NCBI GenBank assembly: GCA_902803305.1
Contig: CADCPL010000145.1
Coordinates: forward strand, 1-10,700
Source: an uncultured Lachnospiraceae bacterium
Lineage (GTDB): Bacteria; Bacillota; Clostridia; Lachnospirales; Lachnospiraceae
Length of the DNA: 10,700 bases
Reading direction: 5' to 3'
How positions within the stretch are numbered: position 1 is the stretch's first letter; every line of letters starts with the position of its first letter. The notes below the pieces were generated by a model that had not been told where the DNA came from, searched no databases, and worked only from the letters and a program-made list of their open reading frames with translations. Below, in pieces: positions 1-7,964 of the stretch. Made by a program: the position numbers and the translations under genes.

Positions 1-863
1 ATCTTACGTATGTATTCGGGTGTCGTCCCGCAACATCCGCCTACAACGCGCACACCGCTTTTCATCTGCATCAGGACTTCCTGCGCAAATTCATCGACAG
101 TGACATCAAATACCGTCTCGCCGTTTTCTACTCGGGGAAGCCCCGCGTTAGGCTTGAATACGACAGGTACCGATGCATTTGCAAGGAACTCTTCCATCAC
201 TTGCCGAAGCTGCAGAGGACCGAGCGAACAGTTGGTTCCTACGGCATCTGCTCCCATTCCCTCAAGCATCGCGGTCATAGCGGAAGGACTTGCTCCCGTC
301 ATGAGCCTTCCGGTCGCGTCAAAAGCATCGGTGACGATCACGGGAAGATCGCAGTTTTCCTTTACCGCCAGAAGCGCTGCCTTCGTCTCAAGGCAGTCGT
401 TCATGGTCTCTATCGAAACAAGGTCAACGAGAGGCGCTCCTATCCTGACGATCTTTGCAAAAGCCTCTACGGCATCCTCAAATTCAAGCTGTCCGTACGG
501 CTTAAGAAGCTGACCCGTCGATCCCATGTCAAGTGCAACGAACTTAGGTCTTTTCCTGCTTTCTTCGGATCCCTCATCCGACAGTCTCGCAGCCTCCCTG
601 GCGCAGCGCACTGCAGCCTCTATGGCCGTCCTCATCTCATCCTCATCGGGATAGTTGAACGGATTAGCTCCGAAGGTGTTGGCATTTACGACATTGGATC
701 CTGCGTCAAAGTATGCCTTTTGTATATCGATGACAACCTCGGGATGCAGAGTGTTAAACGACTCCGGCTTCTGTCCAGGCGCAAGACCGCGCTGCTGCAG
801 AAGCGAACCCATTCCTCCGTCAAGTATCACAAAGTTGTCGCGTAAGAATTCTCGAAAATCCAT
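1..863 (-). CDS. metH: Cobalamin-dependent methionine synthase, N-terminal homocysteine-binding part (runs off the left edge)
   Basis: Reading leftwards from ATG at 863 gives 287 uninterrupted residues that continue past the window edge. They form the zinc-dependent homocysteine S-methyltransferase barrel. Seen: an N-terminal LDGGMGS segment (residues 14-20), ANTFGAN (61-67), and the three zinc-ligand cysteines typical of the family, C212 in GTNCS and C277/C278 in GGCCGT. The domain activates the homocysteine thiol to accept a methyl group from methylcobalamin in the last step of methionine synthesis. A start at 863 is supported by AGGG 6 nt upstream, overlapping the stop of the preceding gene. 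Immediately upstream are a separate MetH activation gene and metF, which makes cobalamin-type MetH much more likely than a stand-alone BhmT/MmuM methylase. The folate, cobalamin and cap domains would lie outside the window, so full length cannot be confirmed. No frameshift is seen. Confidence 0.9.
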   Translation of the reverse strand, partial: MDFREFLRDNFVILDGGMGSLLQQRGLAPGQKPESFNTLHPEVVIDIQKAYFDAGSNVVNANTFGANPFNYPDEDEMRTAIEAAVRCAREAARLSDEGSEESRKRPKFVALDMGSTGQLLKPYGQLEFEDAVEAFAKIVRIGAPLVDLVSIETMNDCLETKAALLAVKENCDLPVIVTDAFDATGRLMTGASPSAMTAMLEGMGADAVGTNCSLGPLQLRQVMEEFLANASVPVVFKPNAGLPRVENGETVFDVTVDEFAQEVLMQMKSGVRVVGGCCGTTPEYIRK

Positions 864-871
864 ACTTTACC

Positions 872-1468
872 CTAGCTGCATATACCTACAAAAGCTGTAA
901 CCGATTTACTCGGGGACATAAGGCACCCCTCGTCAAGCGTGATCGCAAGATTCTTCCTTGCATTTGTCACCGAGAGGAGCTGCGGCTGTATCGTGAGCGC
1001 AAGATCACCGAACCCGGGCGAAAACCTCGGACGCAGCTTTTGCGGAAACGTTTCACAAAAAAGATTGCACAGCGTCTCTACCCTCTCTGCGCCAATAGCC
1101 TGCATGAAAAGAGCTCTAACCGGATCGGTCTTTGTATATTTTCTTATGAGCCTGTCTATACCCGGACCTACCGTTGCGGCAAATACGACCGCTTCGGTAC
1201 AGCCGCTGAGGTTCTTGGCAAGAGACCTGCTCGTGACCCGAATATGCTGCATATCTATATCGCCCGAATCACTGTCAAGCGACAGGATCGGAACAACGAT
1301 ATATGAGACCCTGTAAGTAAATGATGCATATTCTTCGCACTCTTTGATACAGCTCTCCATCATGTCAGCCAGCACAGGATCTTCGGACGCGCCTGCCTGC
1401 GCATACCTTAAGATCTCGCGTCTGTTATACTCGGGCTTATCAAAAGACCTGATCCCCTGCGCGCTCAT
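872..1468 (-). CDS. Stand-alone methionine synthase activation protein (SAM-binding AdoMet domain)
   Basis: This 198-aa protein corresponds to the C-terminal activation domain of long MetH proteins, here encoded as its own gene. The clearest signature is RPRFSPGFGD (residues 146-155), the counterpart of the RxxPGY SAM-binding segment of E. coli MetH. It is followed by MSPSKSVTAFVGI near the C-terminus (184-196) and preceded by a TVGPGIDRLI stretch (99-108) usual in the stand-alone family. The expected role is to bind SAM and hold oxidised cob(II)alamin MetH in the reductive methylation conformation. The SAM-site aromatic is Phe153 rather than the common Tyr, a conservative change. The start ATG overlaps the metF stop by 4 nt (ATGA), and no strong ribosome binding site precedes it, so translation is probably coupled to metF. 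metH follows 8 nt downstream. The split arrangement is common in Clostridia. Confidence 0.88.
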   Translation of the reverse strand: MSAQGIRSFDKPEYNRREILRYAQAGASEDPVLADMMESCIKECEEYASFTYRVSYIVVPILSLDSDSGDIDMQHIRVTSRSLAKNLSGCTEAVVFAATVGPGIDRLIRKYTKTDPVRALFMQAIGAERVETLCNLFCETFPQKLRPRFSPGFGDLALTIQPQLLSVTNARKNLAITLDEGCLMSPSKSVTAFVGICS

Positions 1469-2340
1469 TTTGACAGTATTTCCGACAGGTTGTCGAGGAT
1501 CGCGCTTGCAACATGCGGCTTGTTCATGGAATATATATGAACATTATTTATCCCGTTTGCATAAAGGTCGATCACCTGATCCGTTGCATATGCTATGCCC
1601 GCCTGGCACATCGCCTTGGGATCATGACCGAAAGCGTCGACAAGACTCTTAAAGCGCTGGGGCATAAAAGAACCCGACAGCTTGATCGCACGGTCAACCT
1701 GATTGGCATTTGTTATAGGCATTATACCGGGAATAACGGGACATGTTATGCCCGCCTCCCGTATTTTGTACAGGAAATTAAAAAACAGATTGTTGTCGAA
1801 GAACATCTGTGTCGTAAGAAATGATGCGCCTGCATCAACCTTTTCTTTAAGATGTGCTATATCTTCCTTTTGGCTGGTGCTTTCGGGATGCACTTCGGGA
1901 TAGCAGGCAGCACCTATGCAGAAATCACCCTGCTCCTTCAACTGCGTGATCAGTTCTATCGCATGATGATAGTCCCACTCGCTTCGATCTTTTCCTTCCA
2001 TTTCGGGTGTCAGATCACCGCGAAGTGCCATGACATTTTCTATGCCCGCTTCCTTCATATCGATTATCCGCTGCCGGACAGTCTCTTTGGTGGAATTGAC
2101 ACATGTCAGATGTGCAAGACAGGGAACACCGTATGATCTTTCTATATCGGTGGCTATATCAAGAGTATACCTGCTGGTCCCGCCGCCCGCACCGTATGTC
2201 ACGGACATGAAGGCAGGACCGAGTGCCGCGATCGAATCGGCGGCAGCAAGTACAGTATCGAATTTGTCGCTTGTCTTGGGCGGAAAAACCTCAAATGACA
2301 TGAGTTTCTTTTCCGTACCAAGTAATTCCGTGATCTTCAT
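1465..2340 (-). CDS. metF: 5,10-methylenetetrahydrofolate reductase
   Basis: This 291-aa protein is a full-length bacterial MetF, a flavin enzyme that reduces 5,10-methylene-THF to 5-methyl-THF, the methyl donor for MetH. Family landmarks in order: SFEVFPPK (15-22) with the catalytic Glu at E17, SVTYGAGG (46-53), ALRGD (105-109) with the Asp that lies near the flavin, YPEVHPE (147-153), TTQMFFD (176-182), GIMPI (205-209) and the C-terminal NVHIYSMN (266-273). It heads a metF-activation protein-metH block, ending with an ATGA overlap into the next gene. The start is odd: no Shine-Dalgarno sequence is visible in the preceding 20 nt, although the N-terminus MKITELL is normal for clostridial MetF, so the start itself looks right. 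A candidate promoter ends only 8 nt before the ATG. The chemoreceptor gene stops 42 nt upstream with no obvious terminator, so read-through is also possible. Some acetogenic MetF proteins pair with MetV; no metV is adjacent here. Confidence 0.95.
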   Translation of the reverse strand: MKITELLGTEKKLMSFEVFPPKTSDKFDTVLAAADSIAALGPAFMSVTYGAGGGTSRYTLDIATDIERSYGVPCLAHLTCVNSTKETVRQRIIDMKEAGIENVMALRGDLTPEMEGKDRSEWDYHHAIELITQLKEQGDFCIGAACYPEVHPESTSQKEDIAHLKEKVDAGASFLTTQMFFDNNLFFNFLYKIREAGITCPVIPGIMPITNANQVDRAIKLSGSFMPQRFKSLVDAFGHDPKAMCQAGIAYATDQVIDLYANGINNVHIYSMNKPHVASAILDNLSEILSK

Positions 2341-2348
2341 AATGACAT

Positions 2349-2377
2349 ATTATATCTCATATCACGAAAACCCACAA
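2349..2377 (-). promoter_or_regulatory. Candidate promoter of metF, almost abutting the start codon
   Basis: On the minus strand TTGTGG (2377-2372) is separated by 17 nt from a perfect TATAAT (2354-2349). The -10 box ends 8 nt before the metF ATG at 2340. A normal start about 7 nt past the -10 box would put the first transcribed base within a few nucleotides of the ATG, implying a leaderless or very short-leader mRNA. That fits the missing ribosome binding site. The -35 box is only a moderate match, so this remains a prediction. Confidence 0.5.
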
Positions 2378-2382
2378 TAAAA

Positions 2383-4398
2383 TCATACCGTGTACTGCGA
2401 CAGATCCGAGTTGATCTCATCCGAATACCTGTTGAGGTTTTCGGAGATATTTGTAATGTTGGCGGTTTCCGCGCGCAGCTTCGTGTTCTCGGAAACGATC
2501 TGGCTGCTGAGTCCGAGCACCTGTGAGATGCTCGATGCCTGCTCCTGAGTCGTTGCGGCATTGTTTGACGCAACATCGTTGATCTTTTCTATACCGGTCG
2601 CTATCTCACTGATACCGTCCGTTGCCTTTGCAACATCCTCGCAGATCTTTTCAAACGAATCATTCGCACCGGTCACGGCACTCATACATGCTTCCATATC
2701 CCGTACACATATCTCGGCCTTGCCGTTGATATCGGAAATGTTCTTTGTTATACCGTCAACCAGCCTGCGGATGGTCTCGGTCGCTTCGGAAGACTGATTT
2801 GCAAGCGTTCCGACCTCTGTTGCAACAACCGCAAATCCCTTACCCATCTCTCCGGCTCTCGCTGCCTCTATCGATGCATTAAGCGACAGCAGATTGGTCT
2901 GTTCCGAAATGGCATTTATCGTATCCGTGATACCGGTGATCTCCTCGATGGACTTTGCGGTCTCTCTTATCAGCGCACTGAGTTCTTCGATCGTAGCGCT
3001 AAGTGTCGTAACATTTCTCGTCATGCTCTCCATGCCTTCACGTCCCTGCGTTGATGCATCAAGTGTCTCGTCACAGAGCATCTTCACGTCTTCGGCATTT
3101 TGTGCAAGCTGGCTCGAAGTTGTAGCAAGTTCGGTTGCGGCATGCGCGATATCCTCAATGGATGAGTTCATATCATTAAGAGTCGAGTTGAGCATCTCGA
3201 TCGATTCACCCTGATTGTTGTTCGCATCAGACAGGATATGCGATATATCAAAACATTCTCCGGCTCTGCTGTTCATCGCGCCGGATATATCCGACAGACT
3301 GTTGAACGTAGTACGCATCTTGGAAATATATTCGTTAAGGCTCTCGGCGAGAGTTGTGATCTCATTGTTACCCTCGGGAACGATCTTGACCGTAAAGTCA
3401 CCCTTGCTTATATCGGTGATACGCTCGGTGACCGTAGTAACGGGATTGATGCCCTTGCTGATCGTGACATAGACAATAGCCGAAAGGATAGCAAGCAGAA
3501 CGATGGCACTTGCAAACGTTATGTACATAACCTTTAATATCGAATTACTCAGAAGCGATGACGGAACGGCACAGACAACAGCCCATGATGTTCCCTCGAT
3601 GTCCGTTGCCGTGTACATCTGTGAGCCGGAATCCGACTTGGCGGTAACAACCTTTTCTCCTCCGGCGGTTGCGCTCTTGTTCATCGAATCAAATACGGGC
3701 GCAAGACCTGCCGCTATCGGATCGGTCGTTGATGAAAGACTCTGTCCCACACTGGAGCTCACATTGCTTACAAGGATATCTTTTGTTTCCTTATTGATGA
3801 TGTAATATTTTGCATCGGATGAAAGAGATTTAAATCCATTGACCTGCTCGGCAACAATGTCAAAATTGATATCACTTGATAATACGACGTTTTCCTTGAG
3901 CATCACAGCGCATGCAAGACACGTCTTGCCGGTAGAAGCATCAACGTAAGGCTCGGAAGAATATATCTTTCCGTTCTGTGCAAGCGCTCCCTGATACCAT
4001 GGTCTGTCCGTGAAAACAAACGTATCATCCGGGATCCAGCCCGAACCGTCAAGGAATTTACCCGAATCACCATAACCGATGTATATATCCTGAGAATCGG
4101 GATCAAGCTCGGTAAGCTTAAGGAGCATTGCCTGCGCTTCATCATATGTAAGGTCAGGTGTGTTCCTGATGACATCTGCAGTCTGAGCAACTCTCTGCTC
4201 GATATTGTTCCACCAGTTGCGGATCTCACTTGCATAAGTCACGGACTCCCTCGCAAGGACATTGTTCATAAGAGACTGTATGTTATCCGATGCAAGCTTG
4301 ATGCTCACCTGTGTGATCAGAACGATCATGATCGCCACACAGATGATTATCTTGGACAGCAGTGTCTTCTTAAGTGACTTTCTCTTCTGTTGTTTCAT
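2383..4398 (-). CDS. Methyl-accepting chemotaxis protein with dCache sensor
   Basis: This 671-aa transmembrane chemoreceptor would signal through CheA/CheW to the flagellar motor. Domains in order: a basic N-terminus, TM1 (about 16-35), an extracytoplasmic double-Cache sensor (about 36-285), TM2 (about 288-312), a HAMP linker (about 313-368) and a long coiled-coil signalling domain. Its hairpin tip carries the invariant EQTNLLSLNASIEAARAGE region (499-517) followed by GKGFAVVATEV (519-529). In the sensor, R132-P-W134-Y135, Y151, D153 and D176 match the pattern known for amino-acid-binding dCache_1 domains, although F127 stands where a Tyr is usual. No CheR-type C-terminal pentapeptide is present (the end is DLSQYTV). 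An in-frame ATG 15 codons upstream (4443) exists, but the ideal GGAGGAG lies 8 nt before 4398 and the residues before it are not signal-like, so 4398 is chosen. It lies upstream of metF on the same strand without an evident terminator. Confidence 0.93.
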   Translation of the reverse strand: MKQQKRKSLKKTLLSKIIICVAIMIVLITQVSIKLASDNIQSLMNNVLARESVTYASEIRNWWNNIEQRVAQTADVIRNTPDLTYDEAQAMLLKLTELDPDSQDIYIGYGDSGKFLDGSGWIPDDTFVFTDRPWYQGALAQNGKIYSSEPYVDASTGKTCLACAVMLKENVVLSSDINFDIVAEQVNGFKSLSSDAKYYIINKETKDILVSNVSSSVGQSLSSTTDPIAAGLAPVFDSMNKSATAGGEKVVTAKSDSGSQMYTATDIEGTSWAVVCAVPSSLLSNSILKVMYITFASAIVLLAILSAIVYVTISKGINPVTTVTERITDISKGDFTVKIVPEGNNEITTLAESLNEYISKMRTTFNSLSDISGAMNSRAGECFDISHILSDANNNQGESIEMLNSTLNDMNSSIEDIAHAATELATTSSQLAQNAEDVKMLCDETLDASTQGREGMESMTRNVTTLSATIEELSALIRETAKSIEEITGITDTINAISEQTNLLSLNASIEAARAGEMGKGFAVVATEVGTLANQSSEATETIRRLVDGITKNISDINGKAEICVRDMEACMSAVTGANDSFEKICEDVAKATDGISEIATGIEKINDVASNNAATTQEQASSISQVLGLSSQIVSENTKLRAETANITNISENLNRYSDEINSDLSQYTV

Positions 4399-4406
4399 TT
4401 CCGATT

Positions 4407-4413
4407 CTCCTCC
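4407..4413 (-). promoter_or_regulatory. Ribosome binding site that fixes the chemoreceptor start
   Basis: GGAGGAG on the minus strand lies 8 nt before the ATG at 4398. The alternative upstream ATG at 4443 has no comparable site, so this decides the start and removes a spurious 15-residue N-terminal extension. Confidence 0.85.
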
Positions 4414-4460
4414 GTAATATGTATATGTCATTTTCCGCATCACATTACCTTTGATAAGTA

Positions 4461-4489
4461 ATTATGCGGCACGAAAACTGCATTGTCAA
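4461..4489 (-). promoter_or_regulatory. Predicted sigma-A promoter of the chemoreceptor gene
   Basis: A perfect TTGACA (4489-4484) and CATAAT (4466-4461) are separated by the optimal 17 nt on the minus strand. The inferred leader is about 55-60 nt. This is a housekeeping-type promoter, not the TAAA-N15-GCCGATAA form of sigma-28 motility promoters, so the receptor may not be strictly tied to flagellar gene control. Confidence 0.75.
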
Positions 4490-4509
4490 TATTGCATGGC
4501 ATGTTCTGA

Positions 4510-4539
4510 TTGAAATAAATACAGCGCTCGGTATATAAT
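4510..4539 (+). promoter_or_regulatory. Predicted sigma-A promoter of the glycosyltransferase-like operon
   Basis: TTGAAA (4510-4515) and a perfect TATAAT (4534-4539) are 18 nt apart on the plus strand, followed about 18 nt later by the ATG at 4558 with AGGA upstream (4548-4551). The leader would be only about 10-12 nt. The -35 box lies 20 bp from the divergent chemoreceptor -35 box, so a factor bound between them could affect both directions. Confidence 0.65.
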
Positions 4540-4557
4540 CTTTTCATAGGAAGCTTT

Positions 4558-6195
4558 ATGGATATCTTACGAAAACACAAAAACCTTATATCGATCGTGT
4601 TCGGACTCGGCGTATTTGTTCTGAGTCTTTTTGTTGTGGTGTTTTTTATATGGAAGAGATGCCGTGCGGAGTATAACGGAGACTACACGGATACGCTCCT
4701 GTGGGCCAATGCGGCTGTAACGAGCGGTCACTTCTATGATCCCGATTACTGGTATGCGTATTTCATCCCGTTTTCGGGCATTCCTCTCATGATACCGATC
4801 GTTTCCGCTTTCGGTCTTACCTATTTTTCACACCAGCTGGGTATGACGGTCTTTACGGTCATCTTTGCCATAGCGCTGTTCGTATTCTTTAAATCGCTTG
4901 ATAACACGATCGGCGAAGCATCCGCCCTGTCCGGTATTACGATGATACTGATGTGCAGCTCACAGATCACCAGAATGATCTTCTACGGACATATAATACA
5001 CTACAGTCTGGCTGTCGTATTTATGTGCATCGGATTCGTGATGCTGAAGCATTCGACCTTTTTCGTTCCCGATGAAAAAAAAGCACGGGCTTTTACAGCA
5101 TGTCTCGGGATATGGTGCATGCTCTGCACAACGAACGGAATGGCTACGATCGTTCTGTTCTTCATACCGCTTGCGGGATCCGTCATCCTTGAGCGCTACT
5201 TTGACAAAAGGCCGATCTCATACAGAGGTGACAAGTCTCTTATCAAAAGCACCTCGGTCCTTGCCGCCGGCGGGCTTGCCGGTTTTGTGATAAAGAGTCT
5301 GTTCTTTTCAAGCAAAAACTATGAGGATTCCATTACATCTCTCCTGCCCTCGGACGGATGGGTATGGAAACAGAGTCCCTTCCTTCTTGAGTGGATCAAG
5401 GTGCTGACGGGCGATTCGCACTCGGACGTTCCGATGATGTCGTTTGACGGTATCAGGATGCTGTGTATGTACCTGCTTGCTCTTGCGATACGGATCGTTC
5501 CGGTATTTGCGATATTTTCATACCGGAAGATCGAAAACCGTATGCTGCGCCTGTTCATCATATACTACTGGACGATGTTCGGGATGACGATGCTGACGTA
5601 CTCCGTAAGCTATGCGCTCGTATCAAACTGGCGTCTTGCGGGACTTGTATGTACGGCTCTCATGCTGTCACTTGCATATACGCTTTACATGCTCAAGAAC
5701 AAAAGTCATGTGCGCTGGTTTGTTTTGATCATCCCGATCATATGTGTCTGCACATTTGTCGCTATGCTAACGGTAAAGCGCATTCCTTCGGCCCTTAATG
5801 CCAACAGGAATGACAACCTTATCGAGATATACAAGGAACACGGGCTCACCAGAGGATATTCTTCGTTCTGGAACAGTGCCAATGCCGTTACCGTTCTCAG
5901 CGACGACAGTGTACACGTAAGCCCGATCGTATTCTGGCCCGACGGCCGTTACGGCGTAAGACACTACCAGTCACAGCCTTCGGATTACGAAGACGTGGCC
6001 GGCTGCGACAGATATTTTGTCGCGGTCGATGCCGAAGAAATGGAATATACAAAAGATACTCTTGTTAAGAACAGCATCGAACAGATCAAATACGAAGACA
6101 ACCTGTACATCCTCGTGTTCGACAGGAATGTGTTTGACAATTTCGAGCCGGTATTCTCGGATCCTTATCCGTATGACGCAATAGGTGATTATTGA
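4558..6195 (+). CDS. Polytopic membrane protein, probable GT-C-fold glycosyltransferase
   Basis: This 545-aa protein has an N-terminal TM helix (about 10-32), roughly nine to eleven further hydrophobic segments up to about residue 405, and a soluble C-terminal domain (about 410-545). The first extracytoplasmic loop carries acidic residues D42 and D45 in NGDYTDTLLWAN, the place where GT-C enzymes using polyprenyl-phosphate sugars keep their catalytic acidic residues. The C-terminal part has GLTRGYSSFWNSANAVTVLS (429-448), a stretch I associate with Firmicute membrane proteins resembling the PMT/ArnT group. I therefore infer transfer of a sugar from a lipid carrier to a surface glycan or protein on the outer face of the membrane; acceptor and sugar are unknown. 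It is the first gene of a three-gene operon, and its stop overlaps the next start by 1 nt. Other polytopic families such as flippases or O-antigen ligases cannot be excluded. Confidence 0.65.
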   Translation: MDILRKHKNLISIVFGLGVFVLSLFVVVFFIWKRCRAEYNGDYTDTLLWANAAVTSGHFYDPDYWYAYFIPFSGIPLMIPIVSAFGLTYFSHQLGMTVFTVIFAIALFVFFKSLDNTIGEASALSGITMILMCSSQITRMIFYGHIIHYSLAVVFMCIGFVMLKHSTFFVPDEKKARAFTACLGIWCMLCTTNGMATIVLFFIPLAGSVILERYFDKRPISYRGDKSLIKSTSVLAAGGLAGFVIKSLFFSSKNYEDSITSLLPSDGWVWKQSPFLLEWIKVLTGDSHSDVPMMSFDGIRMLCMYLLALAIRIVPVFAIFSYRKIENRMLRLFIIYYWTMFGMTMLTYSVSYALVSNWRLAGLVCTALMLSLAYTLYMLKNKSHVRWFVLIIPIICVCTFVAMLTVKRIPSALNANRNDNLIEIYKEHGLTRGYSSFWNSANAVTVLSDDSVHVSPIVFWPDGRYGVRHYQSQPSDYEDVAGCDRYFVAVDAEEMEYTKDTLVKNSIEQIKYEDNLYILVFDRNVFDNFEPVFSDPYPYDAIGDY

Positions 6196-7964
6196 TGAGC
6201 AGACGATCATTTTATACGAGTCTATTATGCATCATTCTGTGCCTGCTGACACTCCTTGACTGCGACTCTTCATTTGCTCCCTATCTCATCGCAGCACTCG
6301 CCGCACTCTTCTGCCTTTTTCAAAATCGTAACACAAGTATCGACAGAAAAAGCAGGACATACCGCATCATCATGACGGTCTCCGCTATATGCGCGGTATT
6401 TATAACGCTTGCGAATCACAGGATATGGCTTCATCCGGAAATGCCCGATATCAGAAGCGCCCTTTTCGTCCGGATATGCAAACTTCTTCTCATTCTCATG
6501 ATCATGTCGGGTGTATATGTAAGCGTAAGAAGCATTCTCGTATTCATATGGCAGGATCCGAAAAGGGTGATGATCACAGCTTCCGAAGGCAGCAAAAAGA
6601 ACGCACGGTTTTTCTTTTGGATCCCGTTTGCCGCTATTCTCACCGTATATCTGACCATATACATTTGCTGTTACTTTCCGGGGCTTTTGTCTCTTGATTC
6701 GATCGATCAGATCAGTCAGATATTTACCGGAGAATATTCAAATCATCAGCCCTTCTTTCACACTGTCCTGATCGGTCTACTCGTCCGCGCGGGACTTACA
6801 GTATTCGGAAACATCAACAGCGCCGTGGCTGTTTACGTTGTTTTTCAGGTCATTTTCATGGCACTTGTTTTTTCTTTTGTCATATACAACATGGCTGTTT
6901 TCGGGATGCCGGGTCCGGCCTGCATCGCAGCCTCTGTCTGGTACTGTCTTATGCCTTTTCATATCATGTACTCTTTTACGGTATGGAAGGACGTTCTCTT
7001 CGGCGCTTTTGTTACGTGCCTGATCACATTCTTCATAAGGATAATGACAGACACGGGAAACAGCATTATGAACTATATCGGTTTTTCCGTTTGCGGACCG
7101 TTCATCTGCCTTATCAGGAGTAACGGACTGTTTGCCTACGTTTTTGTATTTCTGGCGCTTATCATGCTTGCACGAAAACAAAAAAAACTGGCGTACATCA
7201 TGTTAATAACGATAGCAGTCAGTCTGCTGCTCAAACACGGCGTATTAAAGTTTATCGGCGTGACTCCTCCGGATACGGTTGAGTCACTGTCCATCCCGCT
7301 TCAGCAGATCTCAAGGGTGATCGCGGAAGACGGATATATCGAAGATGCCGACAGGCAGCTCATCTTACGTGTAATGGATATCGACCGGGTTAAGGACACA
7401 TACGATCCGGAGATTTCGGATCCCATCAAAAACCTGATAAGAGACTGCGGCGATCAGGAATATCTTGCACAGAACAAGGGAGCATTTGCATTGGCATATC
7501 TTCGGACTCTTGCGCACAATCCGATGAAATATGTGCTTGCGTGGACCGACAGTACATGCGGATACTGGAACAGCGGATACGGTTACTGGGTATGGTACTG
7601 GGATGTTGAATCAAACCCCTACGGCATAACAAGATCCGTTGCCTCTCCCGGCATGCTTCATGTCATGGACGAATACCTGTGGCTCTTTTATAACAATAAT
7701 ATCCTTCAGATGTTCACATCGATCGGATTGTTTGTATGGATCATGCTTGTACTTCTGGCTGTATGCATTTTCACGGGCAACAGGGCAGGTATCATCTCAA
7801 CTGTACCTGTACTGGCCATACTCCTGTCACTTCTGATATCATCTCCCGTTTTCTCGGAGTTTCGATATATGTATGCAATGTTTTGCGCACTGCCTGTCAT
7901 AACGGCGATAACACTGACCGACGGTGTGGGAAAGAGGGGAAAAAGCGATGCGGATAACGTGTAA
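6195..7964 (+). CDS. DUF6020-like polytopic membrane protein, probable GT-C glycosyltransferase
   Basis: This 589-aa integral membrane protein has about twelve hydrophobic segments. Landmarks: FPGLLSLDSIDQ (161-172) at the end of a TM helix, NHQPFFHT (183-190), WKD (264-266), RSNG (308-311), an extracytoplasmic region (about 355-500) and SEFRYMYA near the last TM helix (554-561). The pattern of a 'PG-S-DSID' acidic motif, then N-H-P-H-T, then a late E-RY is what I recall of the DUF6020 family, thought to be GT-C-like. Catalysis at D168/D171 is inference. A dense aromatic patch GYWNSGYGYWVWYW (456-469) could contribute to sugar binding. ATG at 6195 is chosen: it overlaps the previous stop as TGATG and has AGGTGA 6 nt upstream. 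A TTG three bases earlier is less likely. Translation is probably coupled to the gene before it, suggesting that the two membrane proteins act in one pathway or complex. Confidence 0.65.
   Translation: MSRRSFYTSLLCIILCLLTLLDCDSSFAPYLIAALAALFCLFQNRNTSIDRKSRTYRIIMTVSAICAVFITLANHRIWLHPEMPDIRSALFVRICKLLLILMIMSGVYVSVRSILVFIWQDPKRVMITASEGSKKNARFFFWIPFAAILTVYLTIYICCYFPGLLSLDSIDQISQIFTGEYSNHQPFFHTVLIGLLVRAGLTVFGNINSAVAVYVVFQVIFMALVFSFVIYNMAVFGMPGPACIAASVWYCLMPFHIMYSFTVWKDVLFGAFVTCLITFFIRIMTDTGNSIMNYIGFSVCGPFICLIRSNGLFAYVFVFLALIMLARKQKKLAYIMLITIAVSLLLKHGVLKFIGVTPPDTVESLSIPLQQISRVIAEDGYIEDADRQLILRVMDIDRVKDTYDPEISDPIKNLIRDCGDQEYLAQNKGAFALAYLRTLAHNPMKYVLAWTDSTCGYWNSGYGYWVWYWDVESNPYGITRSVASPGMLHVMDEYLWLFYNNNILQMFTSIGLFVWIMLVLLAVCIFTGNRAGIISTVPVLAILLSLLISSPVFSEFRYMYAMFCALPVITAITLTDGVGKRGKSDADNV

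Noticed and set aside
201..845. Plus-strand open frame of 214 codons, with other long plus-strand frames over 10-900
   Set aside because: They lie antisense to metH, whose minus-strand translation has intact zinc-ligand and barrel motifs; the plus-strand peptides show no domain-like pattern.
863..1468. The separate activation gene as the product of a frameshift splitting MetH
   Set aside because: It lies upstream of metH rather than at its C-terminal end, has its own complete frame, and matches a known stand-alone family.
2341..2382. SAM riboswitch or T-box upstream of metF
   Set aside because: Only 42 nt separate the chemoreceptor stop from the metF start, too short for either, and no such fold is visible in the chemoreceptor 3' end.
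4396..4443. Longer chemoreceptor start at 4443
   Set aside because: The extension lacks a ribosome binding site and would contain the GGAGGAG that precisely serves the ATG at 4398.
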